64,000 nt of DNA from M3007 sp046329435 (GTDB lineage: Bacteria; Bacteroidota; Bacteroidia; Chitinophagales; Saprospiraceae): positions 310,001 through 374,000 of the forward strand of contig JAXLUR010000005.1 in the NCBI GenBank assembly GCA_046329435.1, written 5' to 3'. This document shows, piece by piece, positions 53,148 through 62,431 of this stretch. Each line of letters opens with the position of its first letter. Within the stretch, counting starts at the first letter, position 1. Position numbers and translations under genes: made by a program. The notes under the pieces were generated by a model, which saw only the letters and a list, made by a program, of their open reading frames with translations, ran no database searches and was not told the origin of the DNA.

Positions 53148-53211
53148 TTTTAGGTCGTTTTTGTTGTCAAAATGGAAGATACGGCAAAGGAAAAGCCCCC
53201 GACTGACAACC

Positions 53212-53937
53212 CTATGTCAGTGGGTGGCCGGGCGTGCCGGAAATTTCTTTCTGAATCGTCTGGAGGTAGTCTTGCAAGCTGATGTGGTCGGTTTTCCGGA
53301 AAGTCTGCAGGCTCACGGTAAGTTGCCGGATGCGCGAGGTGCGGAAATCGCGGTACTCGCCGCGCAGGTGACACCAGGCGATCAGGTGCCAGTTGAGCGA
53401 GTAAAAAGTGAGGCCGATCGGCTCCACTTCCCGTACGCTTTCTTCCTCCTGCTGGTTGACGTAAACGATGCGCACGATTCTTCGCGCTGCAATGGCGTTC
53501 TGCAGGGGCACCAGGTAATCGGTGGCGGGCATGAGGTGGGCATAATGATCGGGCACGAAATGCGCCGTTTGCCGGCGCGTGTGGTCCAGCTGTTCCTGTT
53601 GCATGCGGCCCAGCACCATCCTGATTTTCGACAAGGCCGTGCCGTAATGCTGCTGCACCGATTGGTCGGCAAAACGGAGCACCAGGGGCTCGGCCAACGA
53701 AAGCGCATTGGCTTCTTCCGCCGTGAGCGACACCGGCGGCAGGAAAAAGCCGCCGCCCACCGAATATCCTTTTTCCGGCTCGTACAGCACCGGCACCCCG
53801 ATCTCGCCGATCGCCCGCAAATCGCGGAATACCGTGCGCTCGCTGATCCCGAAATGTTCGGCAATCTGCGGCACCGTGCGGTGTTTTTTGGTCTGCAGCA
53901 GGGTGATGATGCCCAAAAGCCGGTCGATACGGTTCAT
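53212..53937 (-). CDS. HTH/WYL-domain transcriptional regulator (YafY-type)
   Basis: A 241-residue regulator: an HTH_11 domain (about 3-60; RIDRLLGIITLLQTKKHRTV, AEHFGISERTVFRDLRAIGE) and a WYL domain (about 140-225; RIVRIVYVNQQEEE, GLTFYSLNWHLIAWCHLRGE, FRTSRIRQL). WYL domains bind small ligands or nucleic acid. It probably controls the two genes behind it (SRPBCC and DUF6157). Start chosen at 53937, the beginning of the HTH domain. Confidence 0.9.
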   Translation of the reverse strand: MNRIDRLLGIITLLQTKKHRTVPQIAEHFGISERTVFRDLRAIGEIGVPVLYEPEKGYSVGGGFFLPPVSLTAEEANALSLAEPLVLRFADQSVQQHYGTALSKIRMVLGRMQQEQLDHTRRQTAHFVPDHYAHLMPATDYLVPLQNAIAARRIVRIVYVNQQEEESVREVEPIGLTFYSLNWHLIAWCHLRGEYRDFRTSRIRQLTVSLQTFRKTDHISLQDYLQTIQKEISGTPGHPLT

Positions 53938-54060
53938 GACAGGAAGATTGGTTGGTCGTTTGGGCGGCAAATGCTGCCCGACGCCGGATAAAACGCCGTT
54001 TTTCAAAAAAAATTCAACCTGCTGCCGACAAAACCTGCTTATCCCGCCCGGACGCGGCGC

Positions 54061-56382
54061 TCAACGCCAGCGAAAATTCCAGGTCACCGAAGGCACGATA
54101 CCGAACAAGGCGGTTTTGACCGCTTCCGTGGTACCTGGCCTGGTTTCGCTTTCTTCGAAACTGATGGAGAAAGCGTTTTTGCGGTTGTAGGCATTGTACA
54201 CGGAAAAGTTGAGCTCTGACGACCAGTGCCGGCGTTCCTTCAATTGCCAGTTGAGCCCCAGATCGAGGCGATGGTAATCGGGCATACGGTCGCCGTTTCG
54301 GCCGGTGTACAAGGTGACGACCTGGCCGTCCACTTCGTATTTTCCGGTGGGAAACGTGACCGCATCGCCAGTGTAGTACACCCAGGCGCCCGAAGCGCTC
54401 AGCCGCGGAGAAATACGATAGGTGGCCACCAGTGAAATGGCGTGGGTGCGGTCCTGACGGGCAGAAAACCAGTCTCCCCCGTTGATTGCCTCAAACTGCC
54501 GTTCGGATTTGGACAGGGTGTACGATACCCAGCCGCTCAGGTCGCCCTTGTTTTTTTTCAGAAAAAACTCGGCCCCGTAGGCCCTTCCTTTTCCAAAAAC
54601 CAGTTCTGCCTCCAGGTCGGGGTTGAGAAATGCTTCGGCGCCGTCTTCGTAATCCACCTGCTGCTGCAGGTTTTTGTAATACGCTTCCACGCTGAATTCC
54701 CAGGTGTTGTCCTGAAAGTTGCGGAAATACCCCAGGGCCCACTGGTTGCCGATCTCCGGCCGCACCAGCGGAGTGCTCGGGTACCACAGGTCGGTCGGGG
54801 TGCCCGAGGTCGAATTGGACAGCAGGTGCAGGTATTGGTAAAGGCGGTTGTAGGAGGCTTTGACCGAGCTGTGCTCATCCAGCAAAAAAGTGGCGCTCGC
54901 CCTCGGTTCGAAACCCCACCAGGTATGGTACAGTTTGCCCGGGCCGTAGGATTGCGTCGCGGCGACCTCGTCGGATGCGTCGTAGGTTTTCAGGTCGTAG
55001 GGGCCGATATTGCTGAACGTGCTCAGTCGGGCGCCGTAGTACATCGAAAGCCGGGTGTTGATCTTTTGTTCGTTGTCGAGGTAAAGGCCGGTTTCGAGGG
55101 CTTGTTGCGCAGGCAGGTCGAGCGCCATGTCGGTCGTGTTGTCGTCGCCGTCGTCGGCGCTGAACTGGCCGGGTTTGAAACGGTGCAGGATCGTGTTCCA
55201 GCCGAATTGCAGCGTATTGTCGGGGTTGACAAACCAGTTGTAGTCCTGTTTGAGGTTATAATTAAAAATACCCGACGAGAGTTCGATGGCCGTGCCCGCG
55301 TTGTCGACCCCGAAGCCGTAATCGAAATCGCTGTAAATGAAGGCGGTATTGCAAAACAGGCGTTCGTCGAACACATGGTTCCAGCGCAGGGTGGCCGTCG
55401 CATTGCCCCAGTCGAGGCCCACGCGGTTGAGCGCGAACACATCGCGGCCGAAATAACCCGACAGGTAAAGCCGGTCTTTTTCGCCGAGAATGTAGTTGGC
55501 TTTGGCGTTGAAATCGTAGAAGTACAGCGAGGTTTGGTCAAAGTTGCGGGAAAATGTTTTCATCAAAAGGTCTGCGTAGGTGCGGCGCCCCGAAAGGATC
55601 AGCGAGCCTTTTTCGTCGCTGCCGAAAGGCGCTTCGACGGTGAGCCGGGAAGAAATGAGTCCGATACCGCCCGAGATTTCGGGAGAGCGGGTGTTGCCGT
55701 TTTTCATCCGCACATCGAGCACTGAAGAAAGGCGGCCGCCGTATTGGGCCGGAATGCCGCCCTTGTACAATTTGACGTCTTTCAGGGCGTCCGAATTGAA
55801 CACGGAGAAAAAGCCCAGCAAATGGGAGGCGTTGTACACGGGGGCCTCGTCGAGCAGCACGAGGTTCTGGTCGGCATCGCCGCCGCGCACGAAGAAGCCG
55901 GCATTGCCCTCGCTGTTGGGGCTTACGCCCGGCAGCAGCTGGATGGTTTTCAGGATATCCTGTTCGCCGAACAACACAGGGATCAGCCGGGCATCTTTCA
56001 TGTCGAGCGTGGCGACGCTCATCTCCGTGGAGCGGATATTTTCGTCGTCGGGTCTTGCCTGCACAACGACTTCCTGCAAGGTTGTTGCGGCGCCGAGTTC
56101 CACGTCGAGCCGGATATCTTTGTCGAGCCCGACGTCGAGGGTACGGCTTTCATAGCCGACGTACGAAAAGCGCAATTGCCAGGCGCCCTGCGGGAGGGTA
56201 AGCGAATAAAAACCGTATTCATTCGTGGTAGCGCCCTTGTCCGAGCCGACAACCCTGACCGTGGCGTAGAGCAATTCTTCGCCGGAGGCGGCATCGCGGA
56301 GGTAGCCGGAAAGGGTGTGGTTTTGGGCCGGCAACAAGAGGGGCAAACACCAAAAAAGCAGCAAACAGTACCTGGGTATCAT
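54061..56382 (-). CDS. TonB-dependent receptor with carboxypeptidase-regulatory-like N-terminal domain
   Basis: A 773-residue outer-membrane receptor: signal peptide (CLLLFWCLPLLLPAQ), a carboxypeptidase D regulatory-like domain (about 20-100; SGYLRDAASGEELLYATVRV), a plug (about 115-220; GFFVRGGDADQNLVLLDEAP), and a 22-strand barrel ending near the C terminus in FGIVPSVTWNFRWR. The sequence GGIPAQYGGRLSSVLDVRMK near 235 is typical of the Bacteroidota receptor group that works with DUF4249 lipoproteins. The substrate is unknown. I start it at 56382, where the signal peptide begins. It is divergent from the metallophosphoesterase gene. Confidence 0.92.
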   Translation of the reverse strand: MIPRYCLLLFWCLPLLLPAQNHTLSGYLRDAASGEELLYATVRVVGSDKGATTNEYGFYSLTLPQGAWQLRFSYVGYESRTLDVGLDKDIRLDVELGAATTLQEVVVQARPDDENIRSTEMSVATLDMKDARLIPVLFGEQDILKTIQLLPGVSPNSEGNAGFFVRGGDADQNLVLLDEAPVYNASHLLGFFSVFNSDALKDVKLYKGGIPAQYGGRLSSVLDVRMKNGNTRSPEISGGIGLISSRLTVEAPFGSDEKGSLILSGRRTYADLLMKTFSRNFDQTSLYFYDFNAKANYILGEKDRLYLSGYFGRDVFALNRVGLDWGNATATLRWNHVFDERLFCNTAFIYSDFDYGFGVDNAGTAIELSSGIFNYNLKQDYNWFVNPDNTLQFGWNTILHRFKPGQFSADDGDDNTTDMALDLPAQQALETGLYLDNEQKINTRLSMYYGARLSTFSNIGPYDLKTYDASDEVAATQSYGPGKLYHTWWGFEPRASATFLLDEHSSVKASYNRLYQYLHLLSNSTSGTPTDLWYPSTPLVRPEIGNQWALGYFRNFQDNTWEFSVEAYYKNLQQQVDYEDGAEAFLNPDLEAELVFGKGRAYGAEFFLKKNKGDLSGWVSYTLSKSERQFEAINGGDWFSARQDRTHAISLVATYRISPRLSASGAWVYYTGDAVTFPTGKYEVDGQVVTLYTGRNGDRMPDYHRLDLGLNWQLKERRHWSSELNFSVYNAYNRKNAFSISFEESETRPGTTEAVKTALFGIVPSVTWNFRWR

Positions 56383-56546
56383 AGCAACAGCGGTATCGGG
56401 TGATGTACAGCAGCAAATGTGCCCGACGCGTTGCTGGCCGGCAAACTTTATCAACCAACGGAAGAAAATCATCAATGAAAGCAGGGGCGCTTACATTCGC
56501 CTTGCCTTACAGGAACCCGCTGATTTATTCCAACCGTACATTTTTC

Positions 56547-58895
56547 ATGAAAACAACCTGCCTCTCCTTCTGCCTTTCCCTGTTTGCCCTTTCGGCATCC
56601 GCACAAAACCTGCTGGTACAACCTTTTCTTCAGGATGCCGAACCATACGCCATAGCGGTGGCCTGGGAGACAGCCGACAGCTCGGCAGCGTATGTCGCCT
56701 GGGGGCCCACCGACACCCTGGGCTATATTTCGGTCAGCGAGTCGGAGCCAGGTATGGGCAACTCCCGCATTCACCACGCCCACCTGTCCGGACTGATGCC
56801 CGGCACGCGCTATTATTACAGGGTCGTTGCCGACAATGTGCAAAGCGCCATATTCGACTTCGTGTCGCCGCCGCTCAAAAATGCAGAACAGGCGTTTTCG
56901 CTGGTGGCCATGAGCGATATGCAACAGGATTATTCCAACCCCTATGTGTTTAATGAAATCTGCAACGAGGGCATTCTCGGCTATTTGCACGACCAGGGCC
57001 CTGTCGATTTGCCGGCTCAACTGGCTTTTGCCATGATTCCCGGCGATCTGGTGGATAATGGCAACGACTATCTTCAATGGAAAAACACCTTTTTTAACCC
57101 CGCCGAAAACCTGTTCAGCCACATCCCCGTGTACCCCGTGCTGGGCAACCACGAAAACAACACGCCCACCTATTTCAAATACTTTGAACTGCCGCTCAAC
57201 GGCACGCCCGGCTACGAAGAACACTGGTGGTACAAGGACTACTCCAACCTGCGCATCATCGGCCTCAATTCCAACTCCGGCTACACCATTCCCGAACAGC
57301 TCGACTGGCTCGAAATGGTGCTCGACGATGCCTGCGCCGACGATGATATCGACTTCGTGTTTGCCCAATTGCACCACCCCCACCACTCCGAACTCTGGCC
57401 CGAAGGCAATTCGGACTACACAGGGCAAGTCATTCAGAAACTGGAGGATTTTTCAACCGCCTGCGGCAAACCGAGCGTGCACTTTTACGGCCATACGCAC
57501 GCCTATTCGCGCGGCCAAAGCCTGAACCACAACCACAGCATGGTGAACGTCGCCACGGCAGGCGGCAACATCGATTACTGGAACGAATACACCCAGACCG
57601 ATTATCCCGAGCACATCGTCAGTCAGGATGAGTACGGTTTTGTGCTCGTGGAGGTGGAAGCCGGCGAGCAGCCCCGTTTCGTGCTCAAGCGCATCAGCCG
57701 GGGCAATGTGGATTTTCCGCTCGACAACGTGCTGCGCGACAGTTTTTTGATCAAACGCTACAACCAGTCGCCCGCACAGCCACAAGGTATTTTTCCGGCA
57801 GCCGGCATGACGGTTTCGCCCGATTGCATCACCGAACTCGGCGCTTCACCCTACTCCGACCCGGACGGCGACCTGCACGGCGCTTCCCAATGGCAGGTTG
57901 CCACAGATTCAACGTTCGCCGACCCTGTAATCGACCACTGGCGCCAGTTTGAAAACTGGTACAAATACGTCGATCTGCAGGCCGGCGACGACCTCAGCGA
58001 CGAACAGATCGAAGGGCTTGCCGACAACTCGACGTATTTCTGGCGCGTCAGGTATCGCGACCGCAGCCTGGCCTGGAGCCAGTGGAGCGAGCCGATCCGT
58101 TTTTACACCGGCCCCACCAATGCCACCGGCAATCTGCTGATCAATGGCGGCGCAGAAAACGGTATCGATGGCTGGACGGCCGCGCAGGGCGTGATCGAAT
58201 CCATTCTCAGCGGCGAATGCGCCGGCAACGATGCGCATTCCGGCGACCGGCTGTTTGCCGTGGGAGGTGTTTGTACGGAAAATGCCTACGGCGAAGCCTG
58301 GCAACTGGTCGATGTGTCAGCATTCACCCAGTATTTTGCCAACGGCAATGCCAAAGCCATCTTCGGGGGCTACCTCAGCGATTACCAGGGCTCCGACCGG
58401 CCCGAGTTCCGGCTGGAATTTTTATCCACAAGCGGCAACCTCGTCGGCGCGACGCCCACCTACGGGGTCAATTCGGGCGAGTGGGTCAAATTCCGCAAAA
58501 CCGCCACCCTGCCCGCCGCCTGCACCCAGATTCGGTTTGTGCTCACCGGCACGCGGCAAAGCGGCGTGGACAACGATTCCTACTTCGACGATATGTTTCT
58601 GCAAATCGATACAGCGCAATGCGAGCTGGTCATTTCTCCGGCGCATCAGGTGGCCAACGGCGACGCATTCCTGCGCTGTCGTCCCAATCCTGCGCAGTCG
58701 GCGCTGATCGTGGAAATGGCCAACTGGCATGAGCCCGTTCCCTTTCAGATAAGCGATGTGCTGGGCAAAACCGTGTTTGCCGGCGAGCTCGGCAGCGCCT
58801 CGCATACGATCGATGTCGGCGGATGGAACAGCGGCGTGTATTACCTCCATACAGCGGGCCTGCGCCGCATGGCGCTGATGTTTGTCAAGCAGTAA
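56547..58895 (+). CDS. Secreted purple-acid-phosphatase-like metallophosphoesterase with type IX sorting domain
   Basis: A 782-residue protein: signal peptide (CLSFCLSLFALSASAQ), an N-terminal fibronectin-III-like domain (about 20-110), and a metallophosphoesterase domain (about 115-400) with metal motifs MSDMQQD, PGDLVDNGNDY, VLGNHENN, LHHPHHS and FYGHTHAYSRG. Two beta-sandwich regions follow, and a type IX sorting domain ends it (CRPNPAQSALIVEM through WNSGVYYLHT). The domain order is that of purple acid phosphatases. It would release phosphate from organic esters outside the cell. Start at 56547, the signal peptide Met. Confidence 0.9.
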   Translation: MKTTCLSFCLSLFALSASAQNLLVQPFLQDAEPYAIAVAWETADSSAAYVAWGPTDTLGYISVSESEPGMGNSRIHHAHLSGLMPGTRYYYRVVADNVQSAIFDFVSPPLKNAEQAFSLVAMSDMQQDYSNPYVFNEICNEGILGYLHDQGPVDLPAQLAFAMIPGDLVDNGNDYLQWKNTFFNPAENLFSHIPVYPVLGNHENNTPTYFKYFELPLNGTPGYEEHWWYKDYSNLRIIGLNSNSGYTIPEQLDWLEMVLDDACADDDIDFVFAQLHHPHHSELWPEGNSDYTGQVIQKLEDFSTACGKPSVHFYGHTHAYSRGQSLNHNHSMVNVATAGGNIDYWNEYTQTDYPEHIVSQDEYGFVLVEVEAGEQPRFVLKRISRGNVDFPLDNVLRDSFLIKRYNQSPAQPQGIFPAAGMTVSPDCITELGASPYSDPDGDLHGASQWQVATDSTFADPVIDHWRQFENWYKYVDLQAGDDLSDEQIEGLADNSTYFWRVRYRDRSLAWSQWSEPIRFYTGPTNATGNLLINGGAENGIDGWTAAQGVIESILSGECAGNDAHSGDRLFAVGGVCTENAYGEAWQLVDVSAFTQYFANGNAKAIFGGYLSDYQGSDRPEFRLEFLSTSGNLVGATPTYGVNSGEWVKFRKTATLPAACTQIRFVLTGTRQSGVDNDSYFDDMFLQIDTAQCELVISPAHQVANGDAFLRCRPNPAQSALIVEMANWHEPVPFQISDVLGKTVFAGELGSASHTIDVGGWNSGVYYLHTAGLRRMALMFVKQ

Positions 58896-59005
58896 AGGCT
58901 GGCCAGCGGGCTCGTCGCGGTGTTGTTGGCCCAACAGGAGCGCCGGGCCGGCAGCAGTACGCGTCGGCCGGCATTTTCCCGGGGAAGACAGTGGTGTCTG
59001 CAGCC

Positions 59006-59362
59006 TTATTTTTTCAGCAAATCCCGAATTTCGCCCAGCAGCGTTTCCGTTGGCGTGGGCGCCGGCGCCTCGTTGGGGTTTTTACCCAAAATGCGCAGGA
59101 AAAGATAAAGGGAAATGCCCACCATCAGGAAATTGATGATTGCCTGCACAATGGCGCCCCAGCCAATGGCTACACCGGCCAGTGTAAATACCGATTTGGA
59201 AAAATCGAGGCCGCCGAGCAAGGCGCCGATCAGCGGGGAAAAGAACTTGTCCACCAGCGCGGAGATGATGTTGTTGAATGCGCCGCCGATCACGACGCCG
59301 ACGGCAAGGGCCAGCGCGTCGCCGCGCAGGAGGAATGTTTTGAGACTTTTGAACATATCCAA
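59006..59362 (-). CDS. mscL: Large-conductance mechanosensitive channel
   Basis: A 118-residue protein with the MscL signature: FKSLKTFLLRGDALALAVGV at the N terminus, GGAFNNIISALVDKFFSPLI through the first membrane span, and the second span IGWGAIVQAIINFLMVGISL, then a short charged tail. It opens under membrane tension and releases solutes in osmotic downshift. Start M-D-M; the usual MscL start would be the second Met. Length is slightly short but complete. Confidence 0.95.
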   Translation of the reverse strand: MDMFKSLKTFLLRGDALALAVGVVIGGAFNNIISALVDKFFSPLIGALLGGLDFSKSVFTLAGVAIGWGAIVQAIINFLMVGISLYLFLRILGKNPNEAPAPTPTETLLGEIRDLLKK

Positions 59363-59461
59363 AAAACGATTTAGTGTACGGTAAGGTCGCCGCCGGAAGG
59401 CAGTATTCCGTTACGAATATGCACAAAAGAAATAAAGTACGGGGTTTCTTCAACATTAAGT

Positions 59462-59848
59462 TTACGCCCTGCCTGCCATCTGCTTTCGGTTGTTTCGCCA
59501 AAACATGACGGCAAGCGCCAGAAAAGGAAGGACTGAAAGCACCATTTTCCAGTTCATCGACAAAGCGCCGGCCAGAAAAATCAGCAGCACGACAGGACTA
59601 AGGATCAGGATGCCGGCCCAGGTCAGTTTGACCGACGGAGTTTTTTTGAATGCCGCATACAGAAGGAGCAGCTGACCCAGCAAACCGGCGAGGATGATCG
59701 GGTGAGCAAAATTGTCGCGCCAGCTGGCCGACTGTGTAAAAATCTGATACTCGCTTTGAAAAACGAAGGATGAATTGCCTCCGCCCCACTCCATATAACA
59801 AATGAAAAATGCGAGCACTAATCCGATGTTAATGAGTCTGTTATTCAT
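59462..59848 (-). CDS. Small membrane protein of unknown function
   Basis: A 128-residue protein with four hydrophobic segments (INIGLVLAFFICYMEWGGGN, HPIILAGLLGQLLLLYAAF, LTWAGILILSPVVLLIFLAG, MVLSVLPFLALAVMFW). No family recognised. I start it at 59848; upstream residues are basic and lie beyond the likely promoter (TATCTTTCG on the minus strand just before). Confidence 0.75.
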   Translation of the reverse strand: MNNRLINIGLVLAFFICYMEWGGGNSSFVFQSEYQIFTQSASWRDNFAHPIILAGLLGQLLLLYAAFKKTPSVKLTWAGILILSPVVLLIFLAGALSMNWKMVLSVLPFLALAVMFWRNNRKQMAGRA

Positions 59849-59994
59849 AGGCGAAAGATACAGACAACGGCTCGCCCGCTTCATCGGGATGGATTACAAG
59901 AATCAGCAGCGAATATGATTTTGATCCTCACTTCGGACGGAAGAAATCTGTCCCTTTAATGCCCCGTTTTCAATTCCTAACTCTATCCTGAACT

Positions 59995-61137
59995 ATGGCA
60001 AAAAGAACTCTTATCAGCGAAGAAGAAGCGCTCAAAACCACTACCCGGCAGGCACAGGAAGGCGATGTAATCGGCGGCGACACCCCCGTGGAGGCGCGTG
60101 CCAAAACCGTCAACCGACGCATCCGTGCCAAACTCAACAAGGAAGCGACCGCCCTCGAAGATATCCTCGACCGTACCGACGACGACAAAAAAATGACCGC
60201 CGAGGAATACCTCAAAAGTTTTCCGCTCGAAGAACGGGAGTGGCTGCTCAAGGTGCTCCTCGAAGACATCCATCAGGCCGGATTGGCCAAAAGCAAAAAA
60301 ACCAGGGACGACGAAGAACTCTCGCCCGACTGGCGCAACGGAGGGTACCCGTACAAAAACCTCATGTCGCGCAAGAACTATGAGGCCCATAAGTACGACC
60401 TGCAGGTAGAGCTCCTGAAACTCCAGGCCTGGACGAAAAAAACCGGCAGCCGTGTCGTCATCCTGTTCGAAGGCCGCGACGCCGCCGGCAAGGGCGGTAC
60501 CATCAAACGCGTCATGGAACACCTCAACCCTCGCGGCGCCCGGGTGGTGGCCCTCGAAAAACCCACCGAAGAAGAACGCGGCCAGTGGTATTTCCAGCGC
60601 TACGTCAAACACCTCCCTACTTTCGGCGAAATCGTACTGTTCGACCGGTCATGGTACAACCGGGCCGGCGTCGAACACGTGATGGGCTTTTGCTCGCAGG
60701 AGGAGTACGCAGAGTTTATGCGCCAGGTACCCGAATTCGAACGCAATCTGGTGCGCAGCGGCATTACCCTGATCAAGTTCTGGTTTTCCGTCAGCCGCGA
60801 AGAACAAAAAAGGCGTTTCAAGGATCGCGAAACCCACCCGCTCAAACAATGGAAACTCTCCCCCATCGACCGGGCCTCGCTCGACAAATGGGACAACTAT
60901 ACCGCGGCCAAGGAAAACATGTTTTTCTACACCGACACCTCCGACGCACCCTGGATCGTGGTCAAATCGAATTGTAAAAAACGCGCGCGGCTCAACGCCA
61001 TGCGCTACCTGCTCCACAAGGTTCCGTACGACAACAAAGACCTCAAACGAATCGGCAAACTCGACCCGCTGATCGTCGGTCGCTCCAATGTGATTTATGA
61101 AAAAGGGGAAAACCTGCTGATCAACGAAAAAATGTAA
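59995..61137 (+). CDS. ppk2: Polyphosphate kinase 2 family protein
   Basis: A 380-residue PPK2 kinase: Walker A FEGRDAAGKGGTIKRVMEHL at about 157-176, the lid-region EEERGQWYFQRYVKHLP, Walker B FDRSWYNRAGVEHVMGFC at about 215-232, and RFKDRETHPLKQWKLSPIDR near 282-301. The first 85 residues are a charged extension typical of the larger class I PPK2s. Such enzymes use polyphosphate to phosphorylate ADP or GDP, or act in reverse. Cytoplasmic. The gene stands alone and is followed by a potentially structured region. Confidence 0.94.
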   Translation: MAKRTLISEEEALKTTTRQAQEGDVIGGDTPVEARAKTVNRRIRAKLNKEATALEDILDRTDDDKKMTAEEYLKSFPLEEREWLLKVLLEDIHQAGLAKSKKTRDDEELSPDWRNGGYPYKNLMSRKNYEAHKYDLQVELLKLQAWTKKTGSRVVILFEGRDAAGKGGTIKRVMEHLNPRGARVVALEKPTEEERGQWYFQRYVKHLPTFGEIVLFDRSWYNRAGVEHVMGFCSQEEYAEFMRQVPEFERNLVRSGITLIKFWFSVSREEQKRRFKDRETHPLKQWKLSPIDRASLDKWDNYTAAKENMFFYTDTSDAPWIVVKSNCKKRARLNAMRYLLHKVPYDNKDLKRIGKLDPLIVGRSNVIYEKGENLLINEKM

Positions 61138-61320
61138 AAAGACGGAGGGGGCGGCGCGCGGCCACTGCTTTTCACCACGCTTGGTGTTTTTACCAAGCGA
61201 ACCTCTTCGGTGCCCGCACCATTGCCCATGAGCGAGGGTATCGCTTGAAGGTCTGCCTGGTGAAAACAACGCCAGGCAGGGGCCCAAACATCTTCCCGCA
61301 GGCGTCGCCCCCTCTTTTAT
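61138..61320. ncRNA. Candidate structured RNA or complex bidirectional terminator between convergent genes
   Basis: The outer ends pair (GGAGGGGGCGGCG with CGTCGCCCCCTC, a few mismatches), enclosing two strong hairpins: CGCTTGGT/ACCAAGCG (8-bp stem, 61178-61199) and CTGCCTGG/CCAGGCAG (8-bp stem, about 61253-61279), plus GGTGC/GCACC. The hairpin loops hold GTTTT and AAAAC, which could pair as a kissing interaction. Both strands end in a T-run. Size and shape are those of a small RNA of about 180 nt, but I recognise no known family, and strand is unclear. Confidence 0.35.
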
Positions 61321-62259
61321 TCAGCGTTTGAACCGATCGTCGGTCAGGGCGTGCAGATAATTTTCGAGGTCTGTTTTTTCCTGTTCCGTCAGCCCCAGCG
61401 GGGTGCGCAGCAGCGAGTCGGTATTGACCGGGTATTTCACAAAATTAAAAGGCTGGTCGTAGTAATCGATCACCTCGCGCAGCGTGCGGAAGCGCCCGTC
61501 GTGCATATACGGGGCGGTGACGGCCACATTGCGCAAGCCGGGCACTTTGAATTTGCCGAGGTCAGACGAGTCGCGGGTGATGGCGAAGCGCCCCTTGTCG
61601 TCGCCAGGCGCGCCGGTGTACAGGCCAATGTTGCGAAATTCGTCGCCTGTGAAATCAGGGGAAAAATGGCAATCGAAGCAACGGCCTTTTTTCAAAAAAA
61701 TCTGTCGCCCGCGGCGCTGGGAAGCGCTCATGGCCGAGGTGTCACCGCCCAGCCAGCGGTCGTTGGGCGTGTCGGCAGTTTCAAGGGTGAGTTCGTAGGC
61801 TGCGAGGGCATCGCCCAGGGCCAGCGAATCGACCGGACGCTGGTAAATAGCGGCAAACCAGCGTTTGTAGTCTTTATGCCGCGACAAACGGCGTACGGCA
61901 TCCCTGATCTCCAGTCCCATTTCAACCGGGTTTCGAATGGGGTGCAAAGCCTGATCGGCAAGCGTAGCCGCCCGGCCGTCGTAGAAAAAATAAGGGCGCG
62001 CGGCGAGATTCATCGCCGAAGGCGTATTGCGCGCCGTGTGTTGTCCGCGAATGCCCAGGCTGAACGGCATGGTATCGGCAAACGCAAACGCCGGTTTGTG
62101 GCAGGAGGCGCAGGAAATCGTGCGGTCGGCGGAAAGAATGGGATCGAAAAACAGGCGTTCGCCCAGCTCGGCGGGCGTGGCCGGATCGGCGCTGCGATAA
62201 GCCGGCAACGATAACACGAGCCCGGCAGCAACCACAGTGAAAAATATAAAGCGCAACAT
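61321..62259 (-). CDS. Di-heme cytochrome c peroxidase (CCP/MauG family)
   Basis: A 312-residue exported protein (signal FIFFTVVAAGLVLSLPAY) with two heme motifs, CASCH near residue 49 and CFDCH near 192, and family stretches LGERLFFDPILSADRTI, HPIRNPVEMGLEIRDAVRRL and VPGLRNVAVTAPYMHDGRFR. It would reduce hydrogen peroxide in the periplasm. Unlike the gene at 47902 it has no MbnP-like partner next to it in the window, although the lipoprotein at 63632 lies 1.4 kb away on the other strand. Confidence 0.93.
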   Translation of the reverse strand: MLRFIFFTVVAAGLVLSLPAYRSADPATPAELGERLFFDPILSADRTISCASCHKPAFAFADTMPFSLGIRGQHTARNTPSAMNLAARPYFFYDGRAATLADQALHPIRNPVEMGLEIRDAVRRLSRHKDYKRWFAAIYQRPVDSLALGDALAAYELTLETADTPNDRWLGGDTSAMSASQRRGRQIFLKKGRCFDCHFSPDFTGDEFRNIGLYTGAPGDDKGRFAITRDSSDLGKFKVPGLRNVAVTAPYMHDGRFRTLREVIDYYDQPFNFVKYPVNTDSLLRTPLGLTEQEKTDLENYLHALTDDRFKR

Positions 62260-62312
62260 AATGCCGCAAAATTCGGGGCTGCGTGTTCAAAATCCGACAG
62301 GACGACGTTATT

Positions 62313-62384
62313 TAGACAGGATTTACAAGATGTACAGGATGATAAAAGCCGCACTATCCTGTAAATTCTGTAAATCCCGTCCAA
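62313..62384. repeat. Palindromic repeat, copy 1
   Basis: An imperfect inverted repeat: GACAGGATTTACAAGATGTA with CAGGAT, then a 15-nt loop, and ATCCTGTAAATTCTGTAAAT with CCCGTC. It shares GACAGGATTTACAAG with the copy at 63483-63567. Confidence 0.8.
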
Positions 62385-62431
62385 CTCCATCCGTAAACCC
62401 TGTCCAATCGACAATTCAACCAGTCCTCTCC

